This document shows positions 7,381-16,002 of a stretch of DNA of 44,044 nucleotides, in pieces. The notes beneath the pieces were generated by a model that was not told where the DNA came from, made no database searches, and was given only the letters and a program-made list of their open reading frames with translations. Position numbers and translations under genes: made by a program. This stretch comes from Chitinophagaceae bacterium. Lineage in GTDB: Bacteria > Bacteroidota > Bacteroidia > Chitinophagales > Chitinophagaceae. Position 1 is the first letter of the stretch; each line of letters starts with the position of its first letter. The stretch is taken from the NCBI GenBank assembly GCA_947447825.1, contig CANFLL010000027.1, positions 1 to 44,044 on the forward strand, read 5' to 3'.

Positions 7381-7400
7381 AGCCCCGTAGAAACGGGGCT
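7381..7400 (-). terminator. Terminator after antirepressor copy 2
   Basis: AGCCCCG (7381-7387) pairs with CGGGGCT (7394-7400) across TAGAAA. On the minus strand it is followed by a T-run (7376-7380). The same hairpin loop type recurs at 18141-18162, and a degenerate relative lies at 2036-2051. Confidence 0.8.
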
Positions 7401-7405
7401 ATAAA

Positions 7406-7416
7406 TATTCGCGTAC
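7406..7416. promoter_or_regulatory. TATTCGCGTAC motif, copy 2
   Basis: This copy sits between the stop of antirepressor copy 2 and its terminator. Together with the adjoining GTAGAAACGGGGCT it matches 2042-2069 over about 35 bp. The full inverted repeat of copy 1 is only partly kept. Confidence 0.4.
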
Positions 7417-7432
7417 TCACATTTAAAAAATA

Positions 7433-8041
7433 TTACAAAGAAGTAGATGCACTACCATCTATACGTGCCTCTTCTTCCCAAAGAGAATATTGTTTACCAA
7501 CAATTTCTTTATCAAGCAATTTGAGTGTTTTAATACCTAGTTGCTTTTTGGCTCTCAGCTTACTTAGCTTTTGAGCAATAGGGCTTTCCTGTAATTCCTT
7601 TTCTGCCTCTTCAATCTCTCTGTCAATTAAAGTAGTTTCTTTTAAAACAATGTTTCTTCTACTTTGCCCACCGTGAAAGTGATTGTACAAAATTTCATAA
7701 CATTCTTCCTGAAAAACTAATAATTCGGGGCTATCACTTTGTATGTTTGATAACCATCCATAAATGTACTTTTCAGAAATACAAAGCATTTCTTGTTTAC
7801 GTTTTGAACTGTCGTGTGTTGTCTGTATAGACAACGCACGGGAGAAAATCCGATGCTCTTTTAGTGTCTTATATTGACGGTGATAGTCAACATTTAGGAC
7901 ATCACAAATGGGTCTTACCGCAATCCACCAACGCCCATCGGCGTAGGTCATCACGATTTCTTTTCCATTCACATTTACACTGGGTAACATTTCAGCCGTT
8001 GGCTGCACTGGGAGATTTTTGTTTTTTTTCATCTCTAGCAT
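7433..8041 (-). CDS. Phage antirepressor N-terminal domain protein, copy 2
   Basis: This is a paralogue of 2789-3403. It shares the WWIAVRPICDVLNVDY core, EMLCISEKYIYGWLSN and the C-terminal LGIKTLKLLDKEIVGKQYSL. The N-terminal P22_AR_N-type domain suggests a role in the lysis/lysogeny switch or early control. At 202 aa it is the same size as copy 1 after start correction. ATG at 8041 and an in-frame ATG at 8032 are both possible. A structured leader RNA precedes it and a strong terminator follows, so it is probably its own transcription unit. Confidence 0.8.
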   Translation of the reverse strand: MLEMKKNKNLPVQPTAEMLPSVNVNGKEIVMTYADGRWWIAVRPICDVLNVDYHRQYKTLKEHRIFSRALSIQTTHDSSKRKQEMLCISEKYIYGWLSNIQSDSPELLVFQEECYEILYNHFHGGQSRRNIVLKETTLIDREIEEAEKELQESPIAQKLSKLRAKKQLGIKTLKLLDKEIVGKQYSLWEEEARIDGSASTSL

Positions 8042-8055
8042 TTTTGAAAGTTATT

Positions 8056-8135
8056 AAAAAGAGGGGTCGCCGCTAAAGATGCTACAGGTTGTATGTAGAA
8101 TGTATGTGGTACTTGCACCCACTCGCCCCTTTTTA
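8056..8135 (-). promoter_or_regulatory. Structured leader RNA of antirepressor copy 2
   Basis: On the transcribed strand AGGGG (8126-8130) pairs with CCCCT (8062-8066), extended outward by an A-run pairing with CTTTTT. Internal bases CGAGTGGGTGCAAGTACC and GCGGCGACC match the leader at 3430-3505, while the closing stem differs with compensating changes. The T-run after the 3' arm means the outer stem could also act as a terminator or attenuator. About 65 nt lie between the arms in both copies. Confidence 0.55.
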
Positions 8136-8253
8136 TTAAAATAATTTTATTGATTGTAAGCATAACCTGTATTCTTTAGCGATGTAAAAGTGCATGGCAT
8201 CGCAAAAAAGCAAAAGGACAAAAATTGCTTTATGATAAACATGGCTTATTCAC

Positions 8254-8455
8254 TGATAAAGTTGCCGTGTTTTGCCCCAATGTTGGTTAGTTACGTCATA
8301 AAGTTGCCGTGTTTTGTGTTGTGGTTGGCTAGTTTCGTGATAAAGTTGCCGAGTTTTGTTACAAGGTTGGCTTGCTCTGCTCCGTGATTGGGCAAGTTGG
8401 TAATAAAGTTGCCTAGTTTTATTGCAACACTGCCGAGATTTGTTACCATACTTAC
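8254..8455. repeat. Second tandem array with 21-bp period
   Basis: Roughly nine diverged units resemble TGATAAAGTTGCCNNGTTTTG, often in pairs that make 42-bp higher units. The period is the same as in the array at 4149-4375 but the sequence is unrelated. The array starts immediately after the tape measure gene on the transcribed strand. Confidence 0.85.
8291..8449 (-). CDS. Possible heptad-repeat peptide (52 aa)
   Basis: ATG at 8447-8449 lies 15 nt after the tape-measure stop. The frame encodes seven-residue repeats such as VTKLGNF and ITKLANH, ends MT and stops at 8291-8293. It could be a translated minisatellite or a chance frame in the repeat. The tight spacing to the tape measure is the only support. 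Confidence 0.3.
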   Translation of the reverse strand: MVTNLGSVAIKLGNFITNLPNHGAEQANLVTKLGNFITKLANHNTKHGNFMT

Positions 8456-8464
8456 CACAAATAA

Positions 8465-11400
8465 CTATTGATTCAAACTACTTGCCTTTTTTGCTGCTTC
8501 ATATTTTGCCTCTTCTCGCCTGTACTCTTTTATGCTCACTACCGCATGAAGTTTGGTATTGAAGTTCTGCAAGTCTCCTCTCATATTGGCTATTTCTGCA
8601 TGAATCTTATCAAATCCTTCATGTGGGTTAGCTGTATCATTACTATTAAACAATGGGCGTACCACGCCACCTTGCTCCATAATTTTAGGCAAAGAAGGAT
8701 TAATGCTTTGCGCTCTAGCATTTGGCATACTAATTTTTGCACCACTAGCCCAATTAACGCCACCGGCTAATGAATTGAGTGCACTGGTTATTTGGGCGGT
8801 ATTGCCTGTGACGGTATAGGCAACTGGGTTAGTCATTGCGGCTGCTTTCATCACTGCCTCGTCACGTTCTATCTTAGCCATTATTCCTCCAGATGCATCA
8901 CTATGCTTATCGCCGTTTCTTATCCAATCACCTTTGCCAAGTTCTGGGAGTGGGGCGGCAGCAATAGAAGCTATTTGTAAACCACCCATCCATCCTGCCA
9001 ATATACTCAAAGGAATATTGGGCAATGCCTCGGCAATGGCGGCGGCGGTATGCACAACGGCAGAAAACAAGTTGATGGCTTTTTCGCGCTTTGCCTGCTC
9101 TCTGGCAATTTCCTTTTTCTTCTTTTCCTGTGCAGCATCCATCCTATCTACCTCTAGTTGGTATTGCCGCTCATTCATCAACTTACCATCCAAATGTTTT
9201 TTCAGTGCAGTTTTCTTGCGGTCATTATTGGCAATCTCCCTGTTGAGCTGTGCGTTTTCCATGCTTCCCAAAAAGGTACTTAGCTGAGAGAACATAGAAA
9301 GTGTAGTATCAACACCTTTTTTGATGTTTTCAATTTGCTTGTCTCTCCTTTGTTTTGCCTTCTCCTGGTACTCAGCATCCAATAAATCTGCCTGAGCTAA
9401 GTAATCACTATCAATTTGTTGGATGGCTGCCCACTTCTCCATTGCATCCATCTTAGAATCTTGCAACCCTTTTATTGCTTCATCACGTTTTAGCTGCAAA
9501 ACCTTTAAGGCTTTCGCTTTTTCAAAAGCAAGTAATTCTTTTTCAGCGGCTTCATGCTCGGAGCTTCCCGGTTTATTGATAATGACACGCCTTTTTATAG
9601 AAGCTTCCTGTCCATCGCTGTGCATTTGCTCCAATAGTTTTCGCTCTGCCTCCTGAGCGCGTAACTGTGCAATAAGGTCGGCTGTCTGTTTTTTAAGCTC
9701 TTCCGACTTTAACTTGGTCAATTCTTCAGCAGCTTTTTTGCTGATGTCTTTAAAATGCGTTGCAATGCTTATTTGGTCTTTTGCAGCCTCAGCACTAATG
9801 GCTGTAACATTTGCCTGATAGGTTTTTTCATTGATAAGCCCTGCAACTAACCTTTCGGCTTGCAGTTTCTTCAATCCTTCAAAATAGTTTTCACTATCCT
9901 TCAAGGCTTGCTCATACTCTTTGGTGGAACTATTTTCAAACTGTTTTTGGTTGGCTCTGTTTAGTTCTATTATTTCTTGCTCAGATAACTTAGACATTTC
10001 TTTTTTCCAACCATCCTCTTCAGCTAATCCATCTTTCCCTTTTTTTAGATTGTGAACTTTTAATAGATGGTCTTGAGCCTGTGCTAATAGATCTGCATAT
10101 TTTTTCTCAATCCGGGCAATCTCTTTTTGATCTTCTGTTTTTCCATCAATCTCATTATCACGCCTTATTTTATCAACCTCAGCTTTAAAAGTTTTTAATT
10201 CTCTTTTAAGTTTTGCAAATTCACTTTCTTCTTTCTTTTCGCTCTTAGGTTTAATCCCATTAAGCTCGTCAAGTTGTTTTTTTAGTTCATTGGTTTTTTT
10301 AACGTTAGCATCAATTAATGGTCTAGTGGTTAAACCTGGCTTTGCTTTTTCAAGTGCAGCAATTTGGTTTTGCAAGTCTTCAATTAAACCAATTTTAGTT
10401 GTTGTGCCGGGTTTGTTTACTTTATGAAGAGCGTCTTCAAATGCCTTTTTTTGTTTTGTCTCAATATCATTTTGTAGTAGTTTAATTTGTTCTGCATTTG
10501 CATAAAGGTTGTCAAAATTTACGCCTGCATCATGCGCAATAGCCATCATGTGAGACTTCTGAGGCGTAAGCTTTTCACCGGGTTTTAATGGTGCTAACTG
10601 ATTCTGCAATTCTTCATCTGAAGTATAATTCAGTTTATTATCTTTCAGCCTAAGTTTACTAAATGTATCTGCTCGTTCCTTTAGCTTATCAGTGAGGATA
10701 CTTTGTTTAGCTTCAATCTCAGCTTTCTCACGCAAAGAGGCAATATAACCGTCTAAAATTTCTTTACCTTCCTTTGTATTAATATTTTCTAATGTTAGCC
10801 CATCCAGATATTTAGGGCTAATGGCAATTAATTCGGCAAGTGCTTTTTTTCTTCCTTCTAGTGATAATGTATTGTCACGGATTACTGAAGCCAGTGTTTT
10901 AACTTTACTTATGTCTTCTGTCGTAGCGTCAGAAACTTTTTTATTTACCTCGTAAGCAACTTTATAAGCTTCAGTTTGCTTACTCATTGCAATAGTTAAA
11001 GCCCCAATTAAAGTGATAATAATCCCAATTGGACCTAATCCCGTTGAAACTGCAATTGTCCAAAGCCTTTGTGCTAAAGTAGCTGCTGTAATTGCACCAG
11101 ATAAAAAGTTAGTTACAACAATATAAGCTGCTGTAGAAGCAATTGCTATGTTATTCCAAACCGCTATTGCTTTAGTTACAACAGTATTTGCAATTTTAGC
11201 AGCCGTTTCCCGCATTATAGAATAAGCAGAAATAATATAATTGGAGTTAAGAAGTACAATGCCAGCAATTAGAAGATAAATAGCAGTCATGTTATTTTGA
11301 ATCCAACCCGGTACTTTTTTTAATGCTTCAATAAAGTTATCTGCGCCAACGGCTGCATCCTTCAAGAAGCCTGTTACAGCGTTACTTGTCAATAGTCTAT

Positions 11401-12760
11401 TAAAATCTTTCCCCAGCTTATCAAGCGTTGCGCCTAGTGTTTGGTTCTTTAGTTCAAAGGCATCGGTTATTTCGTTAGTCTTAGTAAGGGTATCGCCCGC
11501 TGCTTTAATCTTATCTCTAAAGAAGTCGGCTTTCCCTCCAATGATACCAAGGGTAGTTACAATCTTTGCGCCGTCCTCTCCTGCATCTGAAAATGCTTTT
11601 GATATATCCTCAAAAGAAGATTTACCCTTTGTCAATCCTTCAGAAACCTTTATTAAAGCTTCAACTGGCTTATCTCTTAAAGTTTGCGAAAATTCTTCAA
11701 AACTCATTTTAGCCATACCAGCAAACTTATGTGTACTGCTCCCCATTTGAGCCAATACCTTGATGATGGCAGTAGAAGAGCTTTCTGCTTTCTGTCCACT
11801 TTCTTCTAGTCCGGCTGCAAGCCCAATACTCTCTCCAAGTGTTACCCCTGCCGTCTTTGCCAAACCACCTAGCCTTTGGGTAAAGTCTACAATAAAACCT
11901 CCACTTGCCACGCCTGCATTGGCCATATGAACGATGGCATTACCAATGTTCATTAGCTTGTCACCTGTCACGGTTACTTTACCATCTGCATCTGCATTGG
12001 CATATACGTTGATAATCTTACCAAGTTGGGTAGTAATCTCGTCAGCGTTACCTAGTTCATCGCCAAGCGATACAACTAGCTTGTCAGTTGCTTGAACAAA
12101 TCCAAGTATATCCTCCTTTGCTACGCCAAGCTTACCAGCTATTACGGCAATCTCTCTTAATCCTCCGGTACTAGTCCTGGTATCAAGTCCGCTAAGAGAA
12201 TGGTTTAGGTGTTCCACTTCCACGGCTGTCATCCCAGTAACACGGCGTATATCTGCTAAGGAATCCGACAGTTTGCCAGCTCCACCAATAATATTTCCTA
12301 TTTGAGAGGTGATGAATTGGAAACCAAGGTAACCTGCGGCCATTACGCCAAATTGCTTTACCTCGTCACTCATTTTTGAGAAGTAAGAAGAAAGTCCTTG
12401 TACTCCATTTTTTACATCGTAAAGCCTGCTTTCAACTTTCTCAATTTGCTTTTGCAAATCATTGAACTCTTTTGTGAATGGTTGAACACTACCCTTCAAT
12501 GCTTTTAATTGATTAAGTTCTCTAATGAGTTCTTTTTGATTAAGGGCAGTAAGTCCAATGGTTTGTTTAAGGTCTGCCATCTCTTTGTTAATGGCGTTCA
12601 ATTCTATTTTTTTTGCTGCATATTCTTCTGTGCCTTTTTTTAGGCCGTCCATTTCGAAACGAACGTCTGCGGCTTTTTTGCGAAGATTGTTTAATGCTTC
12701 CTGCGCTGCATTGTTATTGACGTTGATATTGAGGTTAATTACATCGCTCTTTACACTCAT
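8465..12760 (-). CDS. Phage tail tape measure protein (1431 aa)
   Basis: This protein sets tail length and helps DNA ejection. The N-terminus is a long coiled coil, followed by the TP901-type core (GGAGKLSDSLADIRRVTGMT, then GLAAGLEESG). A hydrophobic stretch near residues 490-590 (YLLIAGIVLLN, GLGPIGIIITLIGALTIAMS) fits membrane insertion. A long Lys/Glu coiled coil fills the rest. Using the rough rule of 0.15 nm per residue, the tail would be about 200 nm. The ATG is directly preceded by a terminator-like hairpin and T6 (12761-12790). The siphovirus assignment of this phage rests mainly on this gene. Confidence 0.92.
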   Translation of the reverse strand: MSVKSDVINLNINVNNNAAQEALNNLRKKAADVRFEMDGLKKGTEEYAAKKIELNAINKEMADLKQTIGLTALNQKELIRELNQLKALKGSVQPFTKEFNDLQKQIEKVESRLYDVKNGVQGLSSYFSKMSDEVKQFGVMAAGYLGFQFITSQIGNIIGGAGKLSDSLADIRRVTGMTAVEVEHLNHSLSGLDTRTSTGGLREIAVIAGKLGVAKEDILGFVQATDKLVVSLGDELGNADEITTQLGKIINVYANADADGKVTVTGDKLMNIGNAIVHMANAGVASGGFIVDFTQRLGGLAKTAGVTLGESIGLAAGLEESGQKAESSSTAIIKVLAQMGSSTHKFAGMAKMSFEEFSQTLRDKPVEALIKVSEGLTKGKSSFEDISKAFSDAGEDGAKIVTTLGIIGGKADFFRDKIKAAGDTLTKTNEITDAFELKNQTLGATLDKLGKDFNRLLTSNAVTGFLKDAAVGADNFIEALKKVPGWIQNNMTAIYLLIAGIVLLNSNYIISAYSIMRETAAKIANTVVTKAIAVWNNIAIASTAAYIVVTNFLSGAITAATLAQRLWTIAVSTGLGPIGIIITLIGALTIAMSKQTEAYKVAYEVNKKVSDATTEDISKVKTLASVIRDNTLSLEGRKKALAELIAISPKYLDGLTLENINTKEGKEILDGYIASLREKAEIEAKQSILTDKLKERADTFSKLRLKDNKLNYTSDEELQNQLAPLKPGEKLTPQKSHMMAIAHDAGVNFDNLYANAEQIKLLQNDIETKQKKAFEDALHKVNKPGTTTKIGLIEDLQNQIAALEKAKPGLTTRPLIDANVKKTNELKKQLDELNGIKPKSEKKEESEFAKLKRELKTFKAEVDKIRRDNEIDGKTEDQKEIARIEKKYADLLAQAQDHLLKVHNLKKGKDGLAEEDGWKKEMSKLSEQEIIELNRANQKQFENSSTKEYEQALKDSENYFEGLKKLQAERLVAGLINEKTYQANVTAISAEAAKDQISIATHFKDISKKAAEELTKLKSEELKKQTADLIAQLRAQEAERKLLEQMHSDGQEASIKRRVIINKPGSSEHEAAEKELLAFEKAKALKVLQLKRDEAIKGLQDSKMDAMEKWAAIQQIDSDYLAQADLLDAEYQEKAKQRRDKQIENIKKGVDTTLSMFSQLSTFLGSMENAQLNREIANNDRKKTALKKHLDGKLMNERQYQLEVDRMDAAQEKKKKEIAREQAKREKAINLFSAVVHTAAAIAEALPNIPLSILAGWMGGLQIASIAAAPLPELGKGDWIRNGDKHSDASGGIMAKIERDEAVMKAAAMTNPVAYTVTGNTAQITSALNSLAGGVNWASGAKISMPNARAQSINPSLPKIMEQGGVVRPLFNSNDTANPHEGFDKIHAEIANMRGDLQNFNTKLHAVVSIKEYRREEAKYEAAKKASSLNQ

Positions 12761-12790
12761 AAAAAAGGGAGTTACTTTAGTGTAACTCCC
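12761..12790 (-). terminator. Terminator or attenuator abutting the tape measure start codon
   Basis: GGGAGTTAC (12767-12775) and GTAACTCCC (12782-12790) form a perfect 9-bp stem. On the minus strand it is followed by six T that run straight into the ATG of the tape measure gene. Upstream lie the palindrome TTGACTAGTCAA (12798-12809) and the recurrent motif TGTCCTTTTA (12818-12827). Confidence 0.7.
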
Positions 12791-12830
12791 TCAAAATTTG
12801 ACTAGTCAAGCCCTTTATAAAAGGACATCA

Positions 12831-14978
12831 CTATATAGCAGTGTAGCCTGTGCCTGCTGTCAATGCGTAAGTTATTCCAGTGCTTTCTCCTGTTGAAATT
12901 AAAGTTGTTGAACCCGAAGGATTGACAGTAAGATTAGTTGTAATTAGACGTGGTGTCACATGTGCGCTAGAGTAATAAAATAACTTATTATAATTAACAG
13001 TCAGTCCAAAACCTGTTATGTCAACTGCTACTGTACCTGCGCTGTTGGAATAATAATGAATGGTGACAGTTCTTGCACTGCCAGTGCCTGTATCAATAAT
13101 TTTAGCCCAAACAGCAATAATCCCATTTGTTACATTGATATAAACTTTGGCAATATCTGTTAATGAATGGTCTGTTATTTTCTGAATTGTATATCTGAAC
13201 CAATCTTGACCAATAAACACACTAGATGGGGGAGTATAAGTTGCCATTCCTGCTGCATTGATGCTATAACTACCACCAAACATAGTAGCATCAGCACTAG
13301 GTCTAACTTCAATCCCTTCATCATCTGGATCTTCGTCATTTGCCATCACTGATGTTGGTAATGCAACGGCTACTCCATAGCCAGAAGTAATGGTAAAGTA
13401 ATCATCCCTAGCAATTGGTTCAGAAGGTCCTCTAACTGCAATAACTGTTGTTTGTTGAGCTCCCATTTTCATTGGCGCAGCAAACTCGTCGCATATTACA
13501 CGAGACTTAATTTGAATATCCATTGTGTCCGTAGATAATGGAGAGGTGTTTGGGTTGTTAAATTTAAAATTATAAACACCGCTATTCCCTTGTAAAATTG
13601 TTGTTATAAAATCATAGCCAATACTTAATACAGGGACAGTTATAAGTTTTGGGACTTTGACTATGATTTCAATTTTATCATAAGGCAATGGCATAGCCCA
13701 CATAAATCGCAACGTGCCCCTATTTATTTGCCGTACAATAAATGTTTGTAAATTAGGGCATGTTCTGCTTACAGGCATAGTGTCAAGAGGTAGATAAAAT
13801 TGGTTTGAATAAGCTTTTTTCCATTCAATTTGAATAGAGATCAAACTGTCTCTGTTAGAATAAAATTTAGCATTAGCTGAACTAATCGTTACCGGCAATA
13901 GTTTGTCACCATATAATTCATAGATTTCTTCAGCTAAAAAAAGGGCTCTAATTTTTTGTTGTGCGGATTTTGATAGAAATCCTGTATCACCAACCTTCTT
14001 TTCAGTCTCCTCATTGAAATAATTACTGTTTTGATTGTTAAGAATGCCGTCTGTAAAATAGGCGGGGACTGTTATTCTTATTGCGTTTTGCCTAGTGTAA
14101 TCTGCTTCGTAATCAATCTGTCCTCGAAGTCTTATTGTTTCCAATGCGCCTAAGCTATTGCGATATAACAATTGTTCGGTACGATAAAAGGTTCTGTAGT
14201 CAATAATGTATGTTCTTGTAACAATGACTATTGCGTCAGCGTTTTTTACAGAATATGTGTAGGAAACAATATCCTTACCTCCGTATATAAGGCTATCTAA
14301 GTTCATTCTGTTATAGCCGACGGGCATGCAACACACCCCCCAAATAAAGGTTGAAACCGTAGCAGTGTACGAGGAACTATTTGTTGTTCCATCTGAAAAT
14401 GTAACAACAACAGTAACAGTCTGTTCTGCAAAATCATCATAAGGATATATCCAATATAACAATCTTGTATCATCCTTACCCACCAGTTCCTCCACAGTTT
14501 CGTAGTTTAATGCTTTCTTTTGGTTGGCTATCAACTCGCTAAAAAATTCCGATGGGTGCCATTGCTCATAAGGTAAACCGCCTTTTATGGCTATCAATGC
14601 TGCCGATTCGGTAACGCTTGTTACTGCGGCATTATTTTGCATTAATTGATAAGAAATCTTAAATCGACAACTATGGCTATCACAGCTTATTGGGATTGAT
14701 AAATTAGGTTGAATTTTTGTCAAAGAAAGATAAGGGTCAATATATGCCCTTAAATCAAATTCGACTAGTCCATCAGTTGAAGGGAAGAAAATCTGTGACT
14801 TTACTTTTAAAAAAATTTCGCTATTAGGCGTTTGCTCCACAAACACATTTACTTGCAACTGAGTTGATTGGGTTGTTTCACTAGTGCCATAAGGTGTAAT
14901 AACAAAAACATAATGTATTGGATTACCAGTGAAGGATACATCAAAAGGTTGTTTTATGTTGATTAATTCTAATGCCAT
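12831..14978 (-). CDS. Phage tail protein with cadherin/Ig-like domain (715 aa)
   Basis: A long beta-rich N-terminal region (FDVSFTGNPIHYVFVITPYG) precedes a domain near residues 515-620 reading VMANDEDPDDEGIEVRPSAD and later WFRYTI. That is the pattern of bacterial cadherin-like repeats used for binding carbohydrate or protein. The C-terminal 90 residues are another Thr/Gly-rich beta domain. It sits just upstream of the tape measure in transcription order, so a tail-surface adhesin or minor tail protein is likely. Confidence 0.65.
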   Translation of the reverse strand: MALELINIKQPFDVSFTGNPIHYVFVITPYGTSETTQSTQLQVNVFVEQTPNSEIFLKVKSQIFFPSTDGLVEFDLRAYIDPYLSLTKIQPNLSIPISCDSHSCRFKISYQLMQNNAAVTSVTESAALIAIKGGLPYEQWHPSEFFSELIANQKKALNYETVEELVGKDDTRLLYWIYPYDDFAEQTVTVVVTFSDGTTNSSSYTATVSTFIWGVCCMPVGYNRMNLDSLIYGGKDIVSYTYSVKNADAIVIVTRTYIIDYRTFYRTEQLLYRNSLGALETIRLRGQIDYEADYTRQNAIRITVPAYFTDGILNNQNSNYFNEETEKKVGDTGFLSKSAQQKIRALFLAEEIYELYGDKLLPVTISSANAKFYSNRDSLISIQIEWKKAYSNQFYLPLDTMPVSRTCPNLQTFIVRQINRGTLRFMWAMPLPYDKIEIIVKVPKLITVPVLSIGYDFITTILQGNSGVYNFKFNNPNTSPLSTDTMDIQIKSRVICDEFAAPMKMGAQQTTVIAVRGPSEPIARDDYFTITSGYGVAVALPTSVMANDEDPDDEGIEVRPSADATMFGGSYSINAAGMATYTPPSSVFIGQDWFRYTIQKITDHSLTDIAKVYINVTNGIIAVWAKIIDTGTGSARTVTIHYYSNSAGTVAVDITGFGLTVNYNKLFYYSSAHVTPRLITTNLTVNPSGSTTLISTGESTGITYALTAGTGYTAI

Positions 14979-14987
14979 GATAAAGTT

Positions 14988-15422
14988 TTATGAGTTTGTT
15001 AATTCAGCATGAAGCAATGCCTTGGTTTCTTCGCTATAACCATATAGCAATTGATTTTCTAACCAATTTAATTTTCCATAAGCTGGTTTAGAGTATATTT
15101 TCTTTGGTTTTTTCCCATTTTTATTTAAGTGTACATCCCCAGTCTTTTTTTGACTGAGTAACGTAACTTTCATTGAGGTCATGCCGCCTAACGGATGGCC
15201 TTTACTAACGCCCATATCTACAAATCGGAGATACTGCTTAAATGACAATCGAGATACAGCACCATTGCCAGCAGCCGCAGTAACATAAGATAAGCTGTTG
15301 ATGGCCTCTCCAGTTACACCAACGCCTAATCTTTTCGCAGTTATGCGCATTGTATCCTCCAGATTACTCATGTAATCGTTAAGGCATTTAATAATAAATG
15401 GCTGCATTAAATTGTCTGTCAT
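14988..15422 (-). CDS. Tail-completion-like phage protein (144 aa)
   Basis: The protein starts MTDNLMQPFIIKCLNDYMSN and has a central LSFKQYLRFVDMGVSKG and a basic region (KKTGDVHLNKNGKKPKKIYS). Size and place among tail genes fit an HK97 gp10-like tail completion or head-tail joining protein, but sequence identity is too weak for me to assign the family. Its ATG overlaps the stop of the upstream tail-tube-like gene by 4 nt, indicating coupled translation. Confidence 0.5.
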   Translation of the reverse strand: MTDNLMQPFIIKCLNDYMSNLEDTMRITAKRLGVGVTGEAINSLSYVTAAAGNGAVSRLSFKQYLRFVDMGVSKGHPLGGMTSMKVTLLSQKKTGDVHLNKNGKKPKKIYSKPAYGKLNWLENQLLYGYSEETKALLHAELTNS

Positions 15423-16000
15423 TCTACATCGATTGTATCTTCCAATTCATTAATAAGATAATCAAGGTCATCTATCATCAAGGCGAGTAATAATGATACT
15501 TCATCTGGAGAGATGGAAATAGTTCCTCTATATAGAGCTAATGCTGAGTTACTAGACGAAGTATCAATAGAGTAGCCCTTTGCCCCATCTTTTGACGTTC
15601 CTGTACTGAAATCTGGCTTGATGTATGCAGGTGTATCTTCATTGCCAACCTGATAAAATACTGTTGAGTCATTGGCATCTGGCACTATAACGACTAAAGG
15701 TTTATTTAGCAAATTACGCAATAAGCTATGCTGCTCCAGATAAGATCCAGCGATAAACCCTTGAATTGAATATTGATTGTTGTTTAGCCCTAACTCTCCA
15801 GAAGATTTTCCTGATGCACTGTTTTTTTGTGGCGTGGCTTTTACTTGTAAAAAACCTTTGTCTGAATAAAATGAATGACTGCTTGTTATAAGCATTCCAT
15901 CAGGTTTAGCAATAGATGCAAACCAACTTTGCAAGGCGATGTAAATTACCTCACCAGTACCAGATGATATGTTTTTGGGGTATAAAAGATTTTTAAACAT
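15419..16000 (-). CDS. Tail-tube-like protein, copy 2 (193 aa)
   Basis: This protein is clearly homologous to the one at 32349-32888. Both carry an ITxxHxF start of the core, a GELxL segment, a GSY segment, PDAN or KDAN, and DFSTGTxKDGxKGY. The 32.3 kb copy lies next to the capsid and this one is inside the tail operon, so this is probably a second tube or tube-cap protein. The acidic C-terminal extension (LINELEDTIDVE) is absent from the other copy. Confidence 0.6.
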   Translation of the reverse strand: MFKNLLYPKNISSGTGEVIYIALQSWFASIAKPDGMLITSSHSFYSDKGFLQVKATPQKNSASGKSSGELGLNNNQYSIQGFIAGSYLEQHSLLRNLLNKPLVVIVPDANDSTVFYQVGNEDTPAYIKPDFSTGTSKDGAKGYSIDTSSSNSALALYRGTISISPDEVSLLLALMIDDLDYLINELEDTIDVE

Positions 16001-16002
16001 AA

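Noticed and set aside
8056-8135. Known riboswitch such as cobalamin type (GGTGNAAGTCC resemblance)
   Set aside because: Only a short resemblance. The rest of the conserved core of that class is missing.
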